Positions 37,363 to 47,503 of a stretch of DNA of 64,000 nucleotides are shown in pieces; position 1 is the first letter of the stretch; each line of letters starts with the position of its first letter. This DNA comes from Photorhabdus khanii NC19 (lineage in GTDB: Bacteria > Pseudomonadota > Gammaproteobacteria > Enterobacterales > Enterobacteriaceae): positions 484,586 through 548,585 of the forward strand of contig NZ_AYSJ01000013.1 in NCBI RefSeq assembly GCF_000517265.1. Direction: 5' to 3'. A program made the position numbers and the translations under genes. The notes under the pieces are model-generated. The model saw only the letters and a program-made list of their open reading frames with translations. It made no database searches and was not told where the DNA came from.

Positions 37363-39178
37363 TTCAAAAGTATTTTTAAAAACAGTAACCAGTCAGCCTG
37401 GTGTTTATCGTATGTATGACACCTTGGGAACGGTTATTTATGTCGGTAAAGCTAAAGATTTAAAAAAGCGGCTTTCCAGTTATTTTCGTACGCAGGTCGC
37501 CAGCCGTAAAACCGAATCTCTGGTCAGAAGCATTGCTCAAATAGATGTGACTGTCACACATACAGAAACCGAAGCATTGCTATTGGAACATAATTACATC
37601 AAGCTTTATCAGCCCCGATATAACGTTTTACTGCGAGATGACAAATCTTATCCTTATATTTTTCTCAGCGCAGATAAACACCCACGGCTGGCAATGTATC
37701 GGGGTGCTAAACATGCTAAAGGTGAATACTTTGGCCCATTTCCAAGCTCTTATGCAGTACGTGAATCATTAATCTTACTGCAAAAACTTTTTCCTATCCG
37801 GCAATGTGAGGATAGTATCTACCGCAATCGCTCCCGACCATGCCTTCAATATCAAATTGGCCGATGTCTTGGGCCTTGCGTTAATGGGCTGGTAAGTGAA
37901 GAAGAATATCAACAGCAAGTTGATTATATTCGCCTATTCCTTTCAGGCAAAGATCAGCAAGTTTTAACCAAATTGATTAGCCGAATGGAAGAAGCCAGCC
38001 AACAACTGAAATTTGAAGATGCTGCGAGATATCGCGATCAAATTCAAACCGTTCGTCAGGTCACTGAGAGACAATTTGTTTCAGGTACAGACGACGATTT
38101 GGATGTTATTAGCATTGCATTTGAAGCGGGCATAGCTTGTCTGCATGTCCTGTTTATACGTCAGGGGAAAGTACTGGGGAGCCGAAGTTATTACCCTAAA
38201 ATACCGGCTGGGACAAAACCCGACGAGATTGTGCAGACATTCCTTGGTCAATTTTATTTACAAGGCAGCCAAAACCGGACTTTGCCATCAGAAATTTTGC
38301 TGGATTTTGCTCTGCAAGAGAAAGACATTTTATCTGATTCATTATCTGAAATATCCGGTCGAAAAATTCATATTCAAACCCGCCCTCGCGGAGACAGGGC
38401 CCGTTATCTGAAACTCGCCCGGACAAATGCAGCAACAGCTTTAGTTACTCGCTTATCTCAACAATCCACCATTCACCAAAGATTAGAATCTCTCGCTAAT
38501 TTAGTTAAGTTGGCAAAAATTCAGAGAATGGAATGTTTTGATATCAGTCACACTATGGGGGAACAAACTGTTGCATCTTGTGTTGTCTTTGATAGTAATG
38601 GCCCACTACGTTCTGAATATCGGCGCTATAATATTAGTGGCATTACGCCCGGTGATGATTACGCTGCCATGAATCAAGTATTGCGCCGTCGATACGGAAA
38701 GACATGGGATGAATCAAAAATTCCCGACATTATTTTCATTGATGGCGGAAAAGGGCAATTAGCTCAGGCAATAGAGGTATTCCAGTCTCTTGATGTTGAA
38801 TGGGACAAAACACGCCCTCAGTTGATAGGCGTTGCCAAAGGAAGCGATCGCAAAGCCGGGCTTGAAACACTATTTTTCGCGGCAGAAGGTGAAGGTATAG
38901 CATTACCACCGGACTCACCTGCCCTGCATGTGATTCAACATATCCGTGACGAATCACATAACCATGCGATAACGGGGCACCGCCAGCGGAGAGATAAAGT
39001 GAGAAAAACCAGTACGTTAGAATCTATTGCCGGTGTTGGTCCAAAACGCCGGCAAATGTTACTGAAATATATGGGGGGGTTACAGCCTTTACGCAACGCA
39101 AGTGTCGAAGAGATCGCAAAAGTACCGACTATTTCCTATGCATTAGCAGAAAAAATTCATAATGCATTGAAACACTAG
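37346..39178 (+). CDS. uvrC: UvrABC excinuclease subunit C
   Basis: The dual-incision nuclease of nucleotide excision repair, 610 residues as in E. coli. The N-terminal GIY-YIG domain has [18 protein letters not shown]. Then come the cysteine cluster [17 protein letters not shown], the UVR motif around residue 205, the RNase-H-like domain with [17 protein letters not shown] and [12 protein letters not shown], and a C-terminal HhH pair ([19 protein letters not shown]). The GTG start lies inside the end of uvrY. Confidence 0.98.
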   Translation: MTEQFDSKVFLKTVTSQPGVYRMYDTLGTVIYVGKAKDLKKRLSSYFRTQVASRKTESLVRSIAQIDVTVTHTETEALLLEHNYIKLYQPRYNVLLRDDKSYPYIFLSADKHPRLAMYRGAKHAKGEYFGPFPSSYAVRESLILLQKLFPIRQCEDSIYRNRSRPCLQYQIGRCLGPCVNGLVSEEEYQQQVDYIRLFLSGKDQQVLTKLISRMEEASQQLKFEDAARYRDQIQTVRQVTERQFVSGTDDDLDVISIAFEAGIACLHVLFIRQGKVLGSRSYYPKIPAGTKPDEIVQTFLGQFYLQGSQNRTLPSEILLDFALQEKDILSDSLSEISGRKIHIQTRPRGDRARYLKLARTNAATALVTRLSQQSTIHQRLESLANLVKLAKIQRMECFDISHTMGEQTVASCVVFDSNGPLRSEYRRYNISGITPGDDYAAMNQVLRRRYGKTWDESKIPDIIFIDGGKGQLAQAIEVFQSLDVEWDKTRPQLIGVAKGSDRKAGLETLFFAAEGEGIALPPDSPALHVIQHIRDESHNHAITGHRQRRDKVRKTSTLESIAGVGPKRRQMLLKYMGGLQPLRNASVEEIAKVPTISYALAEKIHNALKH

Positions 39179-39235
39179 GTGCATTGATGCACCATACTTA
39201 TAAATTCCACTATAGCCAGATAGTTAAGAAGCACT

Positions 39236-39784
39236 ATGCAATTAAATATACCAACATGGCTCACTCTGTTCCGTATCGCCCTGATCCCATTTTTTGTACT
39301 GGCATTTTACTTGCCATTCAATTGGGCGCCGATGGTCTGTGCCATAATTTTTGTTGTCGCTGCGGCGACAGACTGGTTTGACGGTTTTCTCGCCCGCCTT
39401 TGGAAGCAAACAACCCGCTTTGGCGCATTTCTTGATCCTGTCGCTGACAAAATCATGGTTGCCACCGCATTAGTATTAGTTTCCGAGCATTATCATACAT
39501 GGTGGATAACACTCCCCGCTGCAACAATGATAGCACGTGAAATTATCATCTCTTCTCTCAGAGAATGGATGGCTGAATTAGGAAAACGCAGTAACGTTGC
39601 CGTTTCCTGGATGGGTAAGGTAAAAACGACAGCACAGATGGCGGCATTAATTACCTTATTATGGCGTCCTAATTTTGAATTCGAACTAGGTGGATTCATA
39701 TTACTTTACGTTGCTACAGCGATAACATTTTGGTCAATGTTTCAATATGTCAGCGCGGCGTGGTCTGATTTGCGGGAAGCTTGA
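39236..39784 (+). CDS. pgsA: Phosphatidylglycerophosphate synthase
   Basis: Makes phosphatidylglycerophosphate from CDP-diacylglycerol and glycerol-3-phosphate in the inner membrane. The 182-residue protein has the CDP-alcohol phosphotransferase motif, DWFDGFLAR followed by [10 protein letters not shown] with the conserved acidic residues. It follows uvrC by 57 bases and precedes the three tRNA genes, the standard enterobacterial order. Confidence 0.97.
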   Translation: MQLNIPTWLTLFRIALIPFFVLAFYLPFNWAPMVCAIIFVVAAATDWFDGFLARLWKQTTRFGAFLDPVADKIMVATALVLVSEHYHTWWITLPAATMIAREIIISSLREWMAELGKRSNVAVSWMGKVKTTAQMAALITLLWRPNFEFELGGFILLYVATAITFWSMFQYVSAAWSDLREA

Positions 39785-39928
39785 TCGAAGTGACGTAAAA
39801 AACATCGAACAAACACATCCTAACAATAATTGTGTTGACTCGATACGTGAAGTAAGTAGAATGCAACGCATCGAACGGCACATGAGATTTACGAAAACAA
39901 ATAAGTAAATCAGTCGGTTCGAAGCGGT

Positions 39929-40004
<76 letters not shown>

Positions 40005-40053
40005 GGTTACTAGTTAGGATAAATGATTGGTAACTTAATAGCTGAATAAGTAA

Positions 40054-40127
40054 GGCGCGTTGGCAGAGTGGCCATGCAGCGGATTGCAAATCCGTTAACC
40101 TCGGTTCGACTCCGGGACGCGCCTCCA
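40054..40127 (+). tRNA. cysT: tRNA-Cys (GCA)
   Basis: 74 bases including CCA. The acceptor stem GGCGCGT pairs with ACGCGCC, the anticodon GCA is at 40086-40088, and the T-arm loop is GTTCGACT. It is the second gene of the tRNA operon. Confidence 0.97.
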
Positions 40128-40133
40128 AATTCA

Positions 40134-40220
40134 GCCCAGGTGGTGAAATCGGTAGACACAAGGGATTTAAAATCCCTCGGCTGTAAGGCTGTGCGGGTTC
40201 AAGTCCCGCCCTGGGCACCA
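40134..40220 (+). tRNA. leuZ: tRNA-Leu (TAA)
   Basis: 87 bases including CCA. The acceptor GCCCAGG pairs with CCTGGGC, the anticodon TAA is at 40168-40170 and a long variable arm (CTCGGCTGTAAGGCTGTG) marks a class II tRNA. This locus is a known integration site in enterobacteria, and a prophage lies directly downstream. Confidence 0.97.
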
Positions 40221-40260
40221 TATAAAATTCACTGATAAAACAGTGAGTTAGGGAAAAGAA

Positions 40261-40286
40261 AAGGCCACCGCAAGGTGGCTTTTTTG
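40261..40286 (+). terminator. Terminator of the tRNA operon
   Basis: Stem AGGCCACC / GGTGGCTT with a GCAA tetraloop, then TTTTTG. It lies 40 bases after the tRNA-Leu gene and before the first prophage gene. Confidence 0.88.
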
Positions 40287-40341
40287 TTGATACAAATCAC
40301 ATTTCACTATTCGTTCACTATATCCTTTCGCTATATTTTCC

Positions 40342-40968
40342 TCACTTCGGCACTTCCGGCCAAATCACATCAGGCGCTTGATTAACATCTACACGAGTGA
40401 GCAGAACGCGGTATTTCTTCCACTCAAGCAAAGCGGCTTTCTCTGAGTCTGTAGCGACTTCTAAGTCAACCGAGTCTTGTAGCAATGAGAGTGTTTCATT
40501 TGCTTGTTGTAACAGTGTGGCTTGTTGCTGCTTTGCTTCATCGATCTGACTGGCCTTCAAAAGGTCTTTATCAACTACCCACTCTTTACCGTTCCATTTA
40601 TCGTAGTCGGTATCGGGTTTCTTGAAGGTCAGCGTATCCGGCAATTCACCGATTTCTGTTATCTCAGTTGGTGCACGAGTCAACGTATCGTAAGCTGTCT
40701 TTCCGCGATAGTCCGGGACGGTTTCCCAGCACTTTCCATCTTCGCTGCGACAAACGGCTTCATCATGAGAATCGGGCAGCTTTGGAGCATCAGGATAAGC
40801 ACCGGCTGATAGACTGACACCCAGCATCACATATTCAATGTCTGAAACTGTGAATTCCCTCGTCATCTGATTAGTGTGGTAAATCTTTATCCAACCGGCT
40901 TTCTCGGCTAAACCATCTTTACCTAACACTGCTGTTTCATGCTCTAAAGAGTATTTTTGTTCTGTCAT
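40342..40968 (-). CDS. Tail fibre assembly protein
   Basis: A 208-residue Tfa-family chaperone needed to trimerise and attach the tail fibre. The conserved C-terminus reads LEWKKYRVLLTRVDVNQAPD with a final WPEVP. The middle has a WNGKEWV motif. It overlaps the fibre gene by one base (TAATG), so the two are co-expressed. Confidence 0.92.
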   Translation of the reverse strand: MTEQKYSLEHETAVLGKDGLAEKAGWIKIYHTNQMTREFTVSDIEYVMLGVSLSAGAYPDAPKLPDSHDEAVCRSEDGKCWETVPDYRGKTAYDTLTRAPTEITEIGELPDTLTFKKPDTDYDKWNGKEWVVDKDLLKASQIDEAKQQQATLLQQANETLSLLQDSVDLEVATDSEKAALLEWKKYRVLLTRVDVNQAPDVIWPEVPK

Positions 40969-42134
40969 TATGCTGCTCTCACTATGTAATTAAATGCGAC
41001 GTTGCGGGGGCGGGTTTCGTTTGCAGTACGTGCTACGCGTGATGCGTCAAAAGTAACGCCGTCTTCGCCGTGTTCGCCGGATGATTGATTTGCTACAAGC
41101 CCTGATGATGAGTTAAATTTACTATCAAAACAGCCAGTTACGCTTTGTAGCTGCGACCACGATTTGTGACGCCGGATTGTAAACCCGCCTGTAATATTTT
41201 GCATTGCATCACCCTGCCACGTTCCACACACCCGCCCCGGATCAACACCTCGGCTATCATCCCACCCCCGGATAAACTCGCCCCTTAAATCAGGCACTCT
41301 ACCGGCAGGATAAGCTTCTGCTAGCTTTGGGTATAAAGACTTATCGAATGTCTGACCGTTGCATGTTAAGTAACCTGCGGGCGTATATCGATGGGGGTAC
41401 GGAAGCGGGACGCCAACAGGAACGTTGATATCATCTAGCATTGCCAGAATGCCAGATTTCTTCTGTACACTTGCGTAATAGATTGTATCGCCGTTTTTGT
41501 CTCTATATGAGATCGTTAATGGGTCTTGCTCGTCGGGATTTGCATAAATTTGAACGTATCTACCGTCTTTTTTTTCTAATTTGATTCCGGGATACTCATG
41601 ATTAGCAACAACATTTAAACTACCGCAAGTAAAATCGTCTTGTGATTTTTTCCGCGCATATGTGCTATCTGCATCTGTTTTAGATACCGCACTATTCGCC
41701 TTAGTCACCGTTTCCGACAAACCGAGGTTTTTCACAAACTCACTTTTATCAGGGATGTCGGCGCCGTTTTGGTTTTTTACCAGGCGAGTGTTGGCGTTGT
41801 TGTTGACGTCGGTAATCAACTTCTGAGTGGCTGCAAGTGTATTGCTACTCCCTGTTACATCGGTAAGTTGAACTATGCCTTTTTGGGTTAGTGAAGCGTC
41901 GTGAACTTCTACTGCGCTGCTGTCAATTAATTTTTTGATAGCAGCAAAAAGCTGACTGTCATTTTTACTGTCTAATTTAATCCCCGATCCCAATATTGCA
42001 TTAATGAGTTCACGCTGAACGGTATTAAACCATCCTGCATCTAATATTGTCGGTGCAATACCAGCGGCAACATTACCGTTAGTAAATTCCCCATTCTTAT
42101 CCGCAGTATTTGTAATATCACCAATTTTTTGCAT
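40968..42134 (-). CDS. Prophage tail fibre with collar domain
   Basis: A 388-residue receptor-binding fibre. The N-terminal part carries short phage-fibre repeats (VQLTDVTGSSNTLAATQK, NQNGADIPDKSEF) shared with the orphan fibre at 2511-4199. The C-terminal Tail_Collar domain has YPHRYTPAGYLTCNGQTFD, DLRGEFIRGWDD and ends RPRNVAFNYIVRA. It is followed by its Tfa gene. Confidence 0.93.
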   Translation of the reverse strand: MQKIGDITNTADKNGEFTNGNVAAGIAPTILDAGWFNTVQRELINAILGSGIKLDSKNDSQLFAAIKKLIDSSAVEVHDASLTQKGIVQLTDVTGSSNTLAATQKLITDVNNNANTRLVKNQNGADIPDKSEFVKNLGLSETVTKANSAVSKTDADSTYARKKSQDDFTCGSLNVVANHEYPGIKLEKKDGRYVQIYANPDEQDPLTISYRDKNGDTIYYASVQKKSGILAMLDDINVPVGVPLPYPHRYTPAGYLTCNGQTFDKSLYPKLAEAYPAGRVPDLRGEFIRGWDDSRGVDPGRVCGTWQGDAMQNITGGFTIRRHKSWSQLQSVTGCFDSKFNSSSGLVANQSSGEHGEDGVTFDASRVARTANETRPRNVAFNYIVRAA

Positions 42135-42184
42135 AACAAAACCTCACAATAAATGTGATTTGAAAATAATAAATAAAGGGTTAT

Positions 42185-42781
42185 TTAGTTACTGTAACCG
42201 AATTGCAGAATTGTATGTGAAGGACAAAGACGGTTAAATTGACATTCAAGCCGTTTGTTACCCCACGAGCGAAGCGGATCTCCGCAATAACTCCCACCGG
42301 CTACAGCGTAAAAGATGGTAGTTTTGGGGGCATTAATTCGCCATACGAAAGGCCAATCTTCACCGTTCAAGGCATCACAGCAACGAGACTGGCCCGCGCG
42401 TGCTTGTCGGTATTCCGTAATCGTAATGGTATAGCCCATCGTTGCCGCCAGATTAATAAAAAACTCTTTTGACTGCCCGCCATCTCTCAGTAATCGCGAA
42501 ACAACGGTTTTCTGTCTTAAAGGGATAGTATCAACTTCCCCAATCCCGCAATCGTCGGGTAGCCCTAGCGATTTTTCCCATTCGGGTAACATGATAGTTA
42601 CCGTTGCCGGGAAAGCCCCTTCAATTAATCCCCATGCGTCACGATCACTTCGATAATATGAGCGAGCAATTGCTTTTGCTACGGCACTCATGACTGATGA
42701 ATGCTGACGAGTCCACGCCAAACCAACAGGCAATAGCCCGTTTAATGCTGATGTATAGTCTTCTACGCTATATCGACTCAT
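42185..42781 (-). CDS. DUF2313 baseplate-associated protein (Mu gp48-like)
   Basis: A 198-residue tail protein of the YmfQ/gp48 family, which links baseplate to fibre. It starts RYSVEDYTSALNGLLPVGLAW and has the conserved C-terminal GDPLRSWGNKRLECQF. It overlaps the baseplate J gene by 4 bases. Confidence 0.9.
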   Translation of the reverse strand: MSRYSVEDYTSALNGLLPVGLAWTRQHSSVMSAVAKAIARSYYRSDRDAWGLIEGAFPATVTIMLPEWEKSLGLPDDCGIGEVDTIPLRQKTVVSRLLRDGGQSKEFFINLAATMGYTITITEYRQARAGQSRCCDALNGEDWPFVWRINAPKTTIFYAVAGGSYCGDPLRSWGNKRLECQFNRLCPSHTILQFGYSN

Positions 42782-43917
42782 GTATAGATAACCTCCCCTC
42801 TAAGAGGTAATTCCCCGGTACCGAGCTTAATGTTACTTGTCGGGGATGTGATAACAAACCCCGCAGTTCCCGGCACATCAGCAATCGCATATTGCAGCTC
42901 TGAAATAAGCACTCGCCCGGTCCCATCGGGGTTACCACTTTCAAAAAATACATTGTCAATAGCGGCGGCTATGGCATTCGTCACATCACGACTAACATAA
43001 GATATACCGTTGATTGTGATATCAATTTTACGCTGAATTGGGGAGCATACCCAGACTAATGCAGTGACTGGCTGCAACGGGTAAATATAATCAGCAACTC
43101 TCGCTTGGTCCCCTGTTGCCGCCGTTCCGTAATTTTCTAAGCTGGAAAATCCATCCGTACCCGTTGGGAAACCGCCTTTGCCGTTATTATCGCACATGAT
43201 ATAGATGCCAACAGTACCTGCCCCCATCGCTCTCCGACGAATCCAGACGCGGGTAATACCCGGCACAGATAACGCCCAAAGCCTATAGTCATCATCAGAA
43301 CCACCGGACAAAAGCCCTTGATACGCAAGCAAAATCCGTGAGCGAAAATCAGATTCATCTTCAATGTCAGCCCCGCCGATAATTGGCGTCACTGCTTTTC
43401 CATGAACATCAACACCTGCAATACTCTGATCGAGTGTCAACGTCGTTCCTGCGTCAGCATTACCCGCACTTCCCCCACCCGTTGTATCATCAGAAATATC
43501 CGGCAAAATTGCCGTTATTAATGCATTAGCAGCGCCATCTTGTGCAATGCGGACATCATAAAGCGTTTTGTACTGATAACCGTCGCCACGATTTAATATT
43601 GTCCCGGCTGGAATAATTGTCCCTTCAATACCGGTAAATAAATAATCATTGCAAATGGCCGCGTTAGCCGGTTTGCGAAAGACTTTTTTCATTGCCCCCC
43701 AGCCCGCAAGATGTTCATCTGTGGCAGTAAAGGGCGTAGTTTGCAGTGCGATATAATCAAGATAGCCGTAATGCAGATGAGACATTCCCGCGTCCATATC
43801 AGCAAGAACACCCATGTTTGAGAATCTCAGCAAAGGACCAGGTTCATTGAGTTCTGACTGTAAGAAACTGCGGTTCTGCTCCCGTAATTCCGATAGTGTT
43901 TGTCGTTTAAATGGCAT
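42778..43917 (-). CDS. Baseplate J-like protein (Mu gp47-like)
   Basis: A 379-residue baseplate wedge protein of the contractile-tail baseplate J family. The phrases VPGITRVWIRRRAMGAGTVG and PLQPVTALVWVCSP are typical. It overlaps gp46-like upstream by 11 bases and gp48-like downstream by 4. Confidence 0.93.
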   Translation of the reverse strand: MPFKRQTLSELREQNRSFLQSELNEPGPLLRFSNMGVLADMDAGMSHLHYGYLDYIALQTTPFTATDEHLAGWGAMKKVFRKPANAAICNDYLFTGIEGTIIPAGTILNRGDGYQYKTLYDVRIAQDGAANALITAILPDISDDTTGGGSAGNADAGTTLTLDQSIAGVDVHGKAVTPIIGGADIEDESDFRSRILLAYQGLLSGGSDDDYRLWALSVPGITRVWIRRRAMGAGTVGIYIMCDNNGKGGFPTGTDGFSSLENYGTAATGDQARVADYIYPLQPVTALVWVCSPIQRKIDITINGISYVSRDVTNAIAAAIDNVFFESGNPDGTGRVLISELQYAIADVPGTAGFVITSPTSNIKLGTGELPLRGEVIYT

Positions 43918-44353
43918 TATTTTTTTCCCATACCCAGAAAAATCTCAGGTCTTCGCTTTCTCTTCCGGGACGCTGATAACGAATGGCTATGTTTAACCGG
44001 TTTGGATAAACGATTTGAGTATTGATATTTACAGAAGCTACAACACCATCGTCTAACATCCACTGTAGCGCCTCACGTGCATAGTCTTCCGCTTTCAGTG
44101 CTACAGCGGTAGTGAGTTTTTGGCGCCGTATCAGCCACAATCGAGAGCCGATTTGATAATCTGAACCGATATCACCCCACCAGCCGCGCCGGTCTACTCC
44201 ATCAATTTCATCATCAGGCCGGGCTTGTCTGTCTGTGAATAAGCTGATAATCATTGCAGTTTGTAAATCGTTGCCTATTACCAAATCTCCGTTCCCCGCC
44301 TGCCAGTCAGCATGAATTTTATTCACATCCCAATAAGAGGTAATATCACTCAT
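43907..44353 (-). CDS. GP46-family baseplate protein
   Basis: A 148-residue protein like Mu gp46 and the gp25/W wedge group. It has RRGWWGDIGSDYQIGSRLWL, then the YAREALQWMLDDGV region and a final beta-rich part. The neighbouring gp45- and gp47-like genes confirm its place. Confidence 0.9.
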   Translation of the reverse strand: MSDITSYWDVNKIHADWQAGNGDLVIGNDLQTAMIISLFTDRQARPDDEIDGVDRRGWWGDIGSDYQIGSRLWLIRRQKLTTAVALKAEDYAREALQWMLDDGVVASVNINTQIVYPNRLNIAIRYQRPGRESEDLRFFWVWEKNNAI

Positions 44354-44940
44354 TTCACTGGTTCCCCGGTTTGTTGACTCGTCACTGTTGAACCACCCGA
44401 CTCAACACCAGATACTTTATGCGTGTGATTATTATACGAATCACGCAACTGTTTCATTGTTGAAGCATTGCTGTTGCAATTATCAATAATATCACCAGTC
44501 ACTTTTAAAATTGGCGTATTGCAGAGCACACTCTCGCTCGCGTTAATAGTCACCTGAGTTGCATTATTCACAGTGACGGGCTGGCCTTTTGCCTCTATCG
44601 TGATCCCTGATTCGGTTAGTAAGATGTGTAAGCCCCACTGGTTATAAAGCACCACTTCGCCGGGATTTAAATTCCTATGCCGATATTTTTTATTGTTGCT
44701 TGCAATCACTACAGCACTTGAACGATCCCCGCCAAGATAACCAATTACAACATCTGTCCCGGCTGGAAGTGCAGACGAGAAGCCAAACTCAGCCATTCGG
44801 GCCGTGTTATCTCGGACCTCAATCGGCGTTTGATACTGAACAACTTGAATGTTTCCGCTATCACGTGAAGTCTTGATTTTTCCAAGCCCTAGCATCATTT
44901 CGACACGTCGAGATAACTTTCTGATTGCATCATTCATCAT
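44350..44940 (-). CDS. Baseplate spike protein (Mu gp45-like, V family)
   Basis: A 196-residue protein forming the central spike that punctures the host outer membrane. The N-terminal OB-like part has VVQYQTPIEVRDN and PAGTDVVIGYLGGDRSS. The C-terminal part has beta-helix-like repeats such as GITIEAKGQPVTVNNATQVT, ending in a His-containing tip region NNHTHKVSGV. Confidence 0.9.
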   Translation of the reverse strand: MMNDAIRKLSRRVEMMLGLGKIKTSRDSGNIQVVQYQTPIEVRDNTARMAEFGFSSALPAGTDVVIGYLGGDRSSAVVIASNNKKYRHRNLNPGEVVLYNQWGLHILLTESGITIEAKGQPVTVNNATQVTINASESVLCNTPILKVTGDIIDNCNSNASTMKQLRDSYNNHTHKVSGVESGGSTVTSQQTGEPVK

Positions 44941-46013
44941 CTGATCGTCTCTCTCAAAATTGCGTAAAATTCGTATGGTTGAACAGCAAAAGCGGCTGGA
45001 GGCATTAAGACTAATTGCGCTTGTGTGCCATTATCGCCGTTACGCGTATAAGTGACTTCAGATAACAACCACTGTTCATTCTCAAGACCAAAAATTGGCA
45101 TATGAATTGGGATTAATGTATTGGGTTGCCATAATTTACCGCCGCTATCCCGCCAGCTATCAATTGTGACTTTCAGCACTTTTGAGCGTCCGTAGCGTCG
45201 GTTCATTTCCCAATCAATGGACTCTTGTGATCGCTTTGCTGATATGAGTGTGCTTTCTATGATGGTGACATAGTTCCGATAACGCATCTTTTTAGCTTCG
45301 GGATCACTCGCTGTTGCTAACGTGACGACATCATAACCGCTATCATTACTTGTCTCATTGAGTCCGCTAATAGCAAAAGACAGGCCGGTATACTCAGAAA
45401 ACCGTTCATTCATTGAACTATTATAATCTGATGTTTCGACGTTCTTCCCTTGCTCAACCCCACTCGCTGCCAGTTCTGTGCCTACTCGCGTCATGATTAA
45501 GTTCCCATCGGGCAAGTCGTAGTAAAGAAGAGCAGCAAACCGGGTAACGCGATCAATGACTTCTTGCGAGGATTCACCCCAGTTCAGTGTGAACTGAGGG
45601 ACAGTTGGCATATCATCAACATCAGAGGTCACCTGAATGTCGTACCATTGGGCCAGTTTCTGAGCAATCTGTAGCGGAGTAGCCTGACTGATAACGTTGT
45701 TCGGCCACTTCGCTGAGCAGTCTACTAAATCCTGACATTTACCCCGTCCCGCTACTTTGATTTCGTGTTTATTTTTGGAAATAGACGGATTCCAGCTATC
45801 GATATATCCTGTCACTACCCGATCATCCCCAAGGAACACTTCGCATTTTTCGCCGGGTTCTACAAGCTGTTTCTCATCATTGCCGGGGTAGTAGTCCATC
45901 AGCATCAAATCAAAATCGGAGGGTAATCGTTCAATACCCCGCGTCACCCGTACACTATCCCAACCAAATATGCGGCGCCCGCCGATCACTAATGACAACT
46001 CATCATTTTTCAC
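44937..46013 (-). CDS. Tail hub protein (Mu gpP/gp44-like)
   Basis: A 358-residue baseplate hub of the gp27/late control D type. It starts DELSLVIGGRRIFGWDSVRV, and continues with WNPSISKNKHEIKVAGRG and RKQDLVD-like hub motifs. It overlaps gpN upstream and the spike gene downstream by 4 bases each. Confidence 0.9.
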   Translation of the reverse strand: MKNDELSLVIGGRRIFGWDSVRVTRGIERLPSDFDLMLMDYYPGNDEKQLVEPGEKCEVFLGDDRVVTGYIDSWNPSISKNKHEIKVAGRGKCQDLVDCSAKWPNNVISQATPLQIAQKLAQWYDIQVTSDVDDMPTVPQFTLNWGESSQEVIDRVTRFAALLYYDLPDGNLIMTRVGTELAASGVEQGKNVETSDYNSSMNERFSEYTGLSFAISGLNETSNDSGYDVVTLATASDPEAKKMRYRNYVTIIESTLISAKRSQESIDWEMNRRYGRSKVLKVTIDSWRDSGGKLWQPNTLIPIHMPIFGLENEQWLLSEVTYTRNGDNGTQAQLVLMPPAAFAVQPYEFYAILRETIR

Positions 46014-47410
46014 TGTTTCAGCGCCTTAAACTTAACGGGCATAAATGCCGGGTGAGTAGGAGATACCGCTTGCACAAGTTCATCACTGCGTCCCGCATCT
46101 TGATAGATTCGGTTAGCAATATTCAGTACAGGCAATACAGAGGGTAAGTTAAACTGGGTTAATCGCCCTTTTGCATCTTTCAGTGAGAAACTTTCGACAA
46201 ACTCATAACGTAACTGAACTAATGATTGGAAAACATCATCAGCCGCCAAATCACCCGCTTTAATGATCGCGTTATCAAGAGACTCACAAACACGTCGCCG
46301 AATGGTTGCCGCCTCATCACGATTGGCCGGAATAAGTTCACTTGCTGTTTTTGCCATTGCTCCAGCAGACAGAACAACGAGTAATAATGTCGTGGCTTCT
46401 GCTACGTTCCGGTCTACACTGCTCTGCTGATATTGCGTATTTTTAAAACTGGCAAGATTTTCAAATACCCGGACTTTCTCTACTGTACTGCCCGTTGCGT
46501 TAATGATCACATTGATAACTAACTGCACCCCACTGGCCAAGCCCTCAATCGAATTAGCATCGTTAAGTTGCGAAAGGGCTTTTGATATTGCCTCTCGCCC
46601 CATCACAGCCCCGGCCATTTTTTCATTGACTACCTTTTTATAGTTTTCACTGTCATTGTTTCGTAGTACAACGCCGGTTGCCCCGGATACAGAGCCGCCG
46701 ATCTTGCCTCGGCTGTAACGGCCGTAACGTTTGCTACCAAAGGTGGAATTCAACATGTCACTAAGATTGGTGACTTCATCAATTGACGATTGCACCATGT
46801 TTGTCCAAAAATTAATGGTCTGTTTGATGGTTTTCACGGCTTGTGTGACAGTGCGGATCTCGCCTTTCACCATGGCGATAAATTTAGCTGCTGTCGTTGT
46901 GACCGTTCTGAGCCAATTAGCATTCACTTTACTGTCTGCGGCGGTGCTATTTGTGACAGCAAAGACTTTGAGACCAGACTCAATCACAGTCAAAGTGAAC
47001 TCAAACACCCGGCCATTATCCGCACTTTCATTTACACGCAAGCCCGATTCAGTGACGCTGACAGTTAACTCGCCAAGCGTGGGGTGAATCAGAGTACCGC
47101 TTACCCCTTCTTCGCATGCTGCCACCAAATTATTACGTTGAGTGATCACATCCGGCGCGGAATAAACTTTACTGTCTTGGATAATAAAGCCGCGCAAGGT
47201 GATTTTTCGGCTACTGCGCCCAAGGTCTTCAATCCACGCCGTATCACGATAAGGATATTCATGCACGGCTTGCCGTCTGCCGAAAACGCTTTCACCTGAA
47301 ACTACGGCAAATGGCACACCCCGGAATGATGCCGGATGCAAATGTTCCGACCATTTCCAAGCCTCATCTTTCCCCAAAAGTGATGAAATGGCGTCTTTAA
47401 TCAATGGCAT
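46010..47410 (-). CDS. DNA circularisation / tail protein N (Mu gpN-like)
   Basis: A 466-residue protein of the DNA_circ N family. The N-terminus has HPASFRGVPFAVVSGESVFG and RRQAVHEYPYRDTAWIEDLG, the family signature. In Mu the homologue (gpN) is a baseplate component. It starts the baseplate block and is cut off from the tape measure by the accessory cassette at 47.5-50.4 kb. Confidence 0.92.
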   Translation of the reverse strand: MPLIKDAISSLLGKDEAWKWSEHLHPASFRGVPFAVVSGESVFGRRQAVHEYPYRDTAWIEDLGRSSRKITLRGFIIQDSKVYSAPDVITQRNNLVAACEEGVSGTLIHPTLGELTVSVTESGLRVNESADNGRVFEFTLTVIESGLKVFAVTNSTAADSKVNANWLRTVTTTAAKFIAMVKGEIRTVTQAVKTIKQTINFWTNMVQSSIDEVTNLSDMLNSTFGSKRYGRYSRGKIGGSVSGATGVVLRNNDSENYKKVVNEKMAGAVMGREAISKALSQLNDANSIEGLASGVQLVINVIINATGSTVEKVRVFENLASFKNTQYQQSSVDRNVAEATTLLLVVLSAGAMAKTASELIPANRDEAATIRRRVCESLDNAIIKAGDLAADDVFQSLVQLRYEFVESFSLKDAKGRLTQFNLPSVLPVLNIANRIYQDAGRSDELVQAVSPTHPAFMPVKFKALKQ

Positions 47411-47438
47411 ATCACCACCTTGTGGTTATTTTAGATAC

Positions 47439-47460
47439 AAAAAAACCGCAATTAAGCGGC
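47439..47460 (-). terminator. Minus-strand terminator at the left edge of the accessory cassette
   Basis: On the minus strand GCCGC, a 6-base loop and GCGG are followed by seven Ts. It would end transcripts arriving from the cassette just before gpN, so the baseplate genes need read-through or their own promoter. Confidence 0.6.
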
Positions 47461-47477
47461 AGAAATAGTTGCTTTTA

Positions 47478-47490
47478 TCCCAAATTGGGA
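47478..47490. promoter_or_regulatory. Palindromic operator of higBA
   Basis: TCCCAAATTGGGA, symmetrical around a central A, lies 14 bases upstream of the toxin start and beside a TATAAC -10-like box. HigA-type antitoxins bind such sites. Confidence 0.6.
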
Positions 47491-47503
47491 CTAGTATAAC
47501 TTT

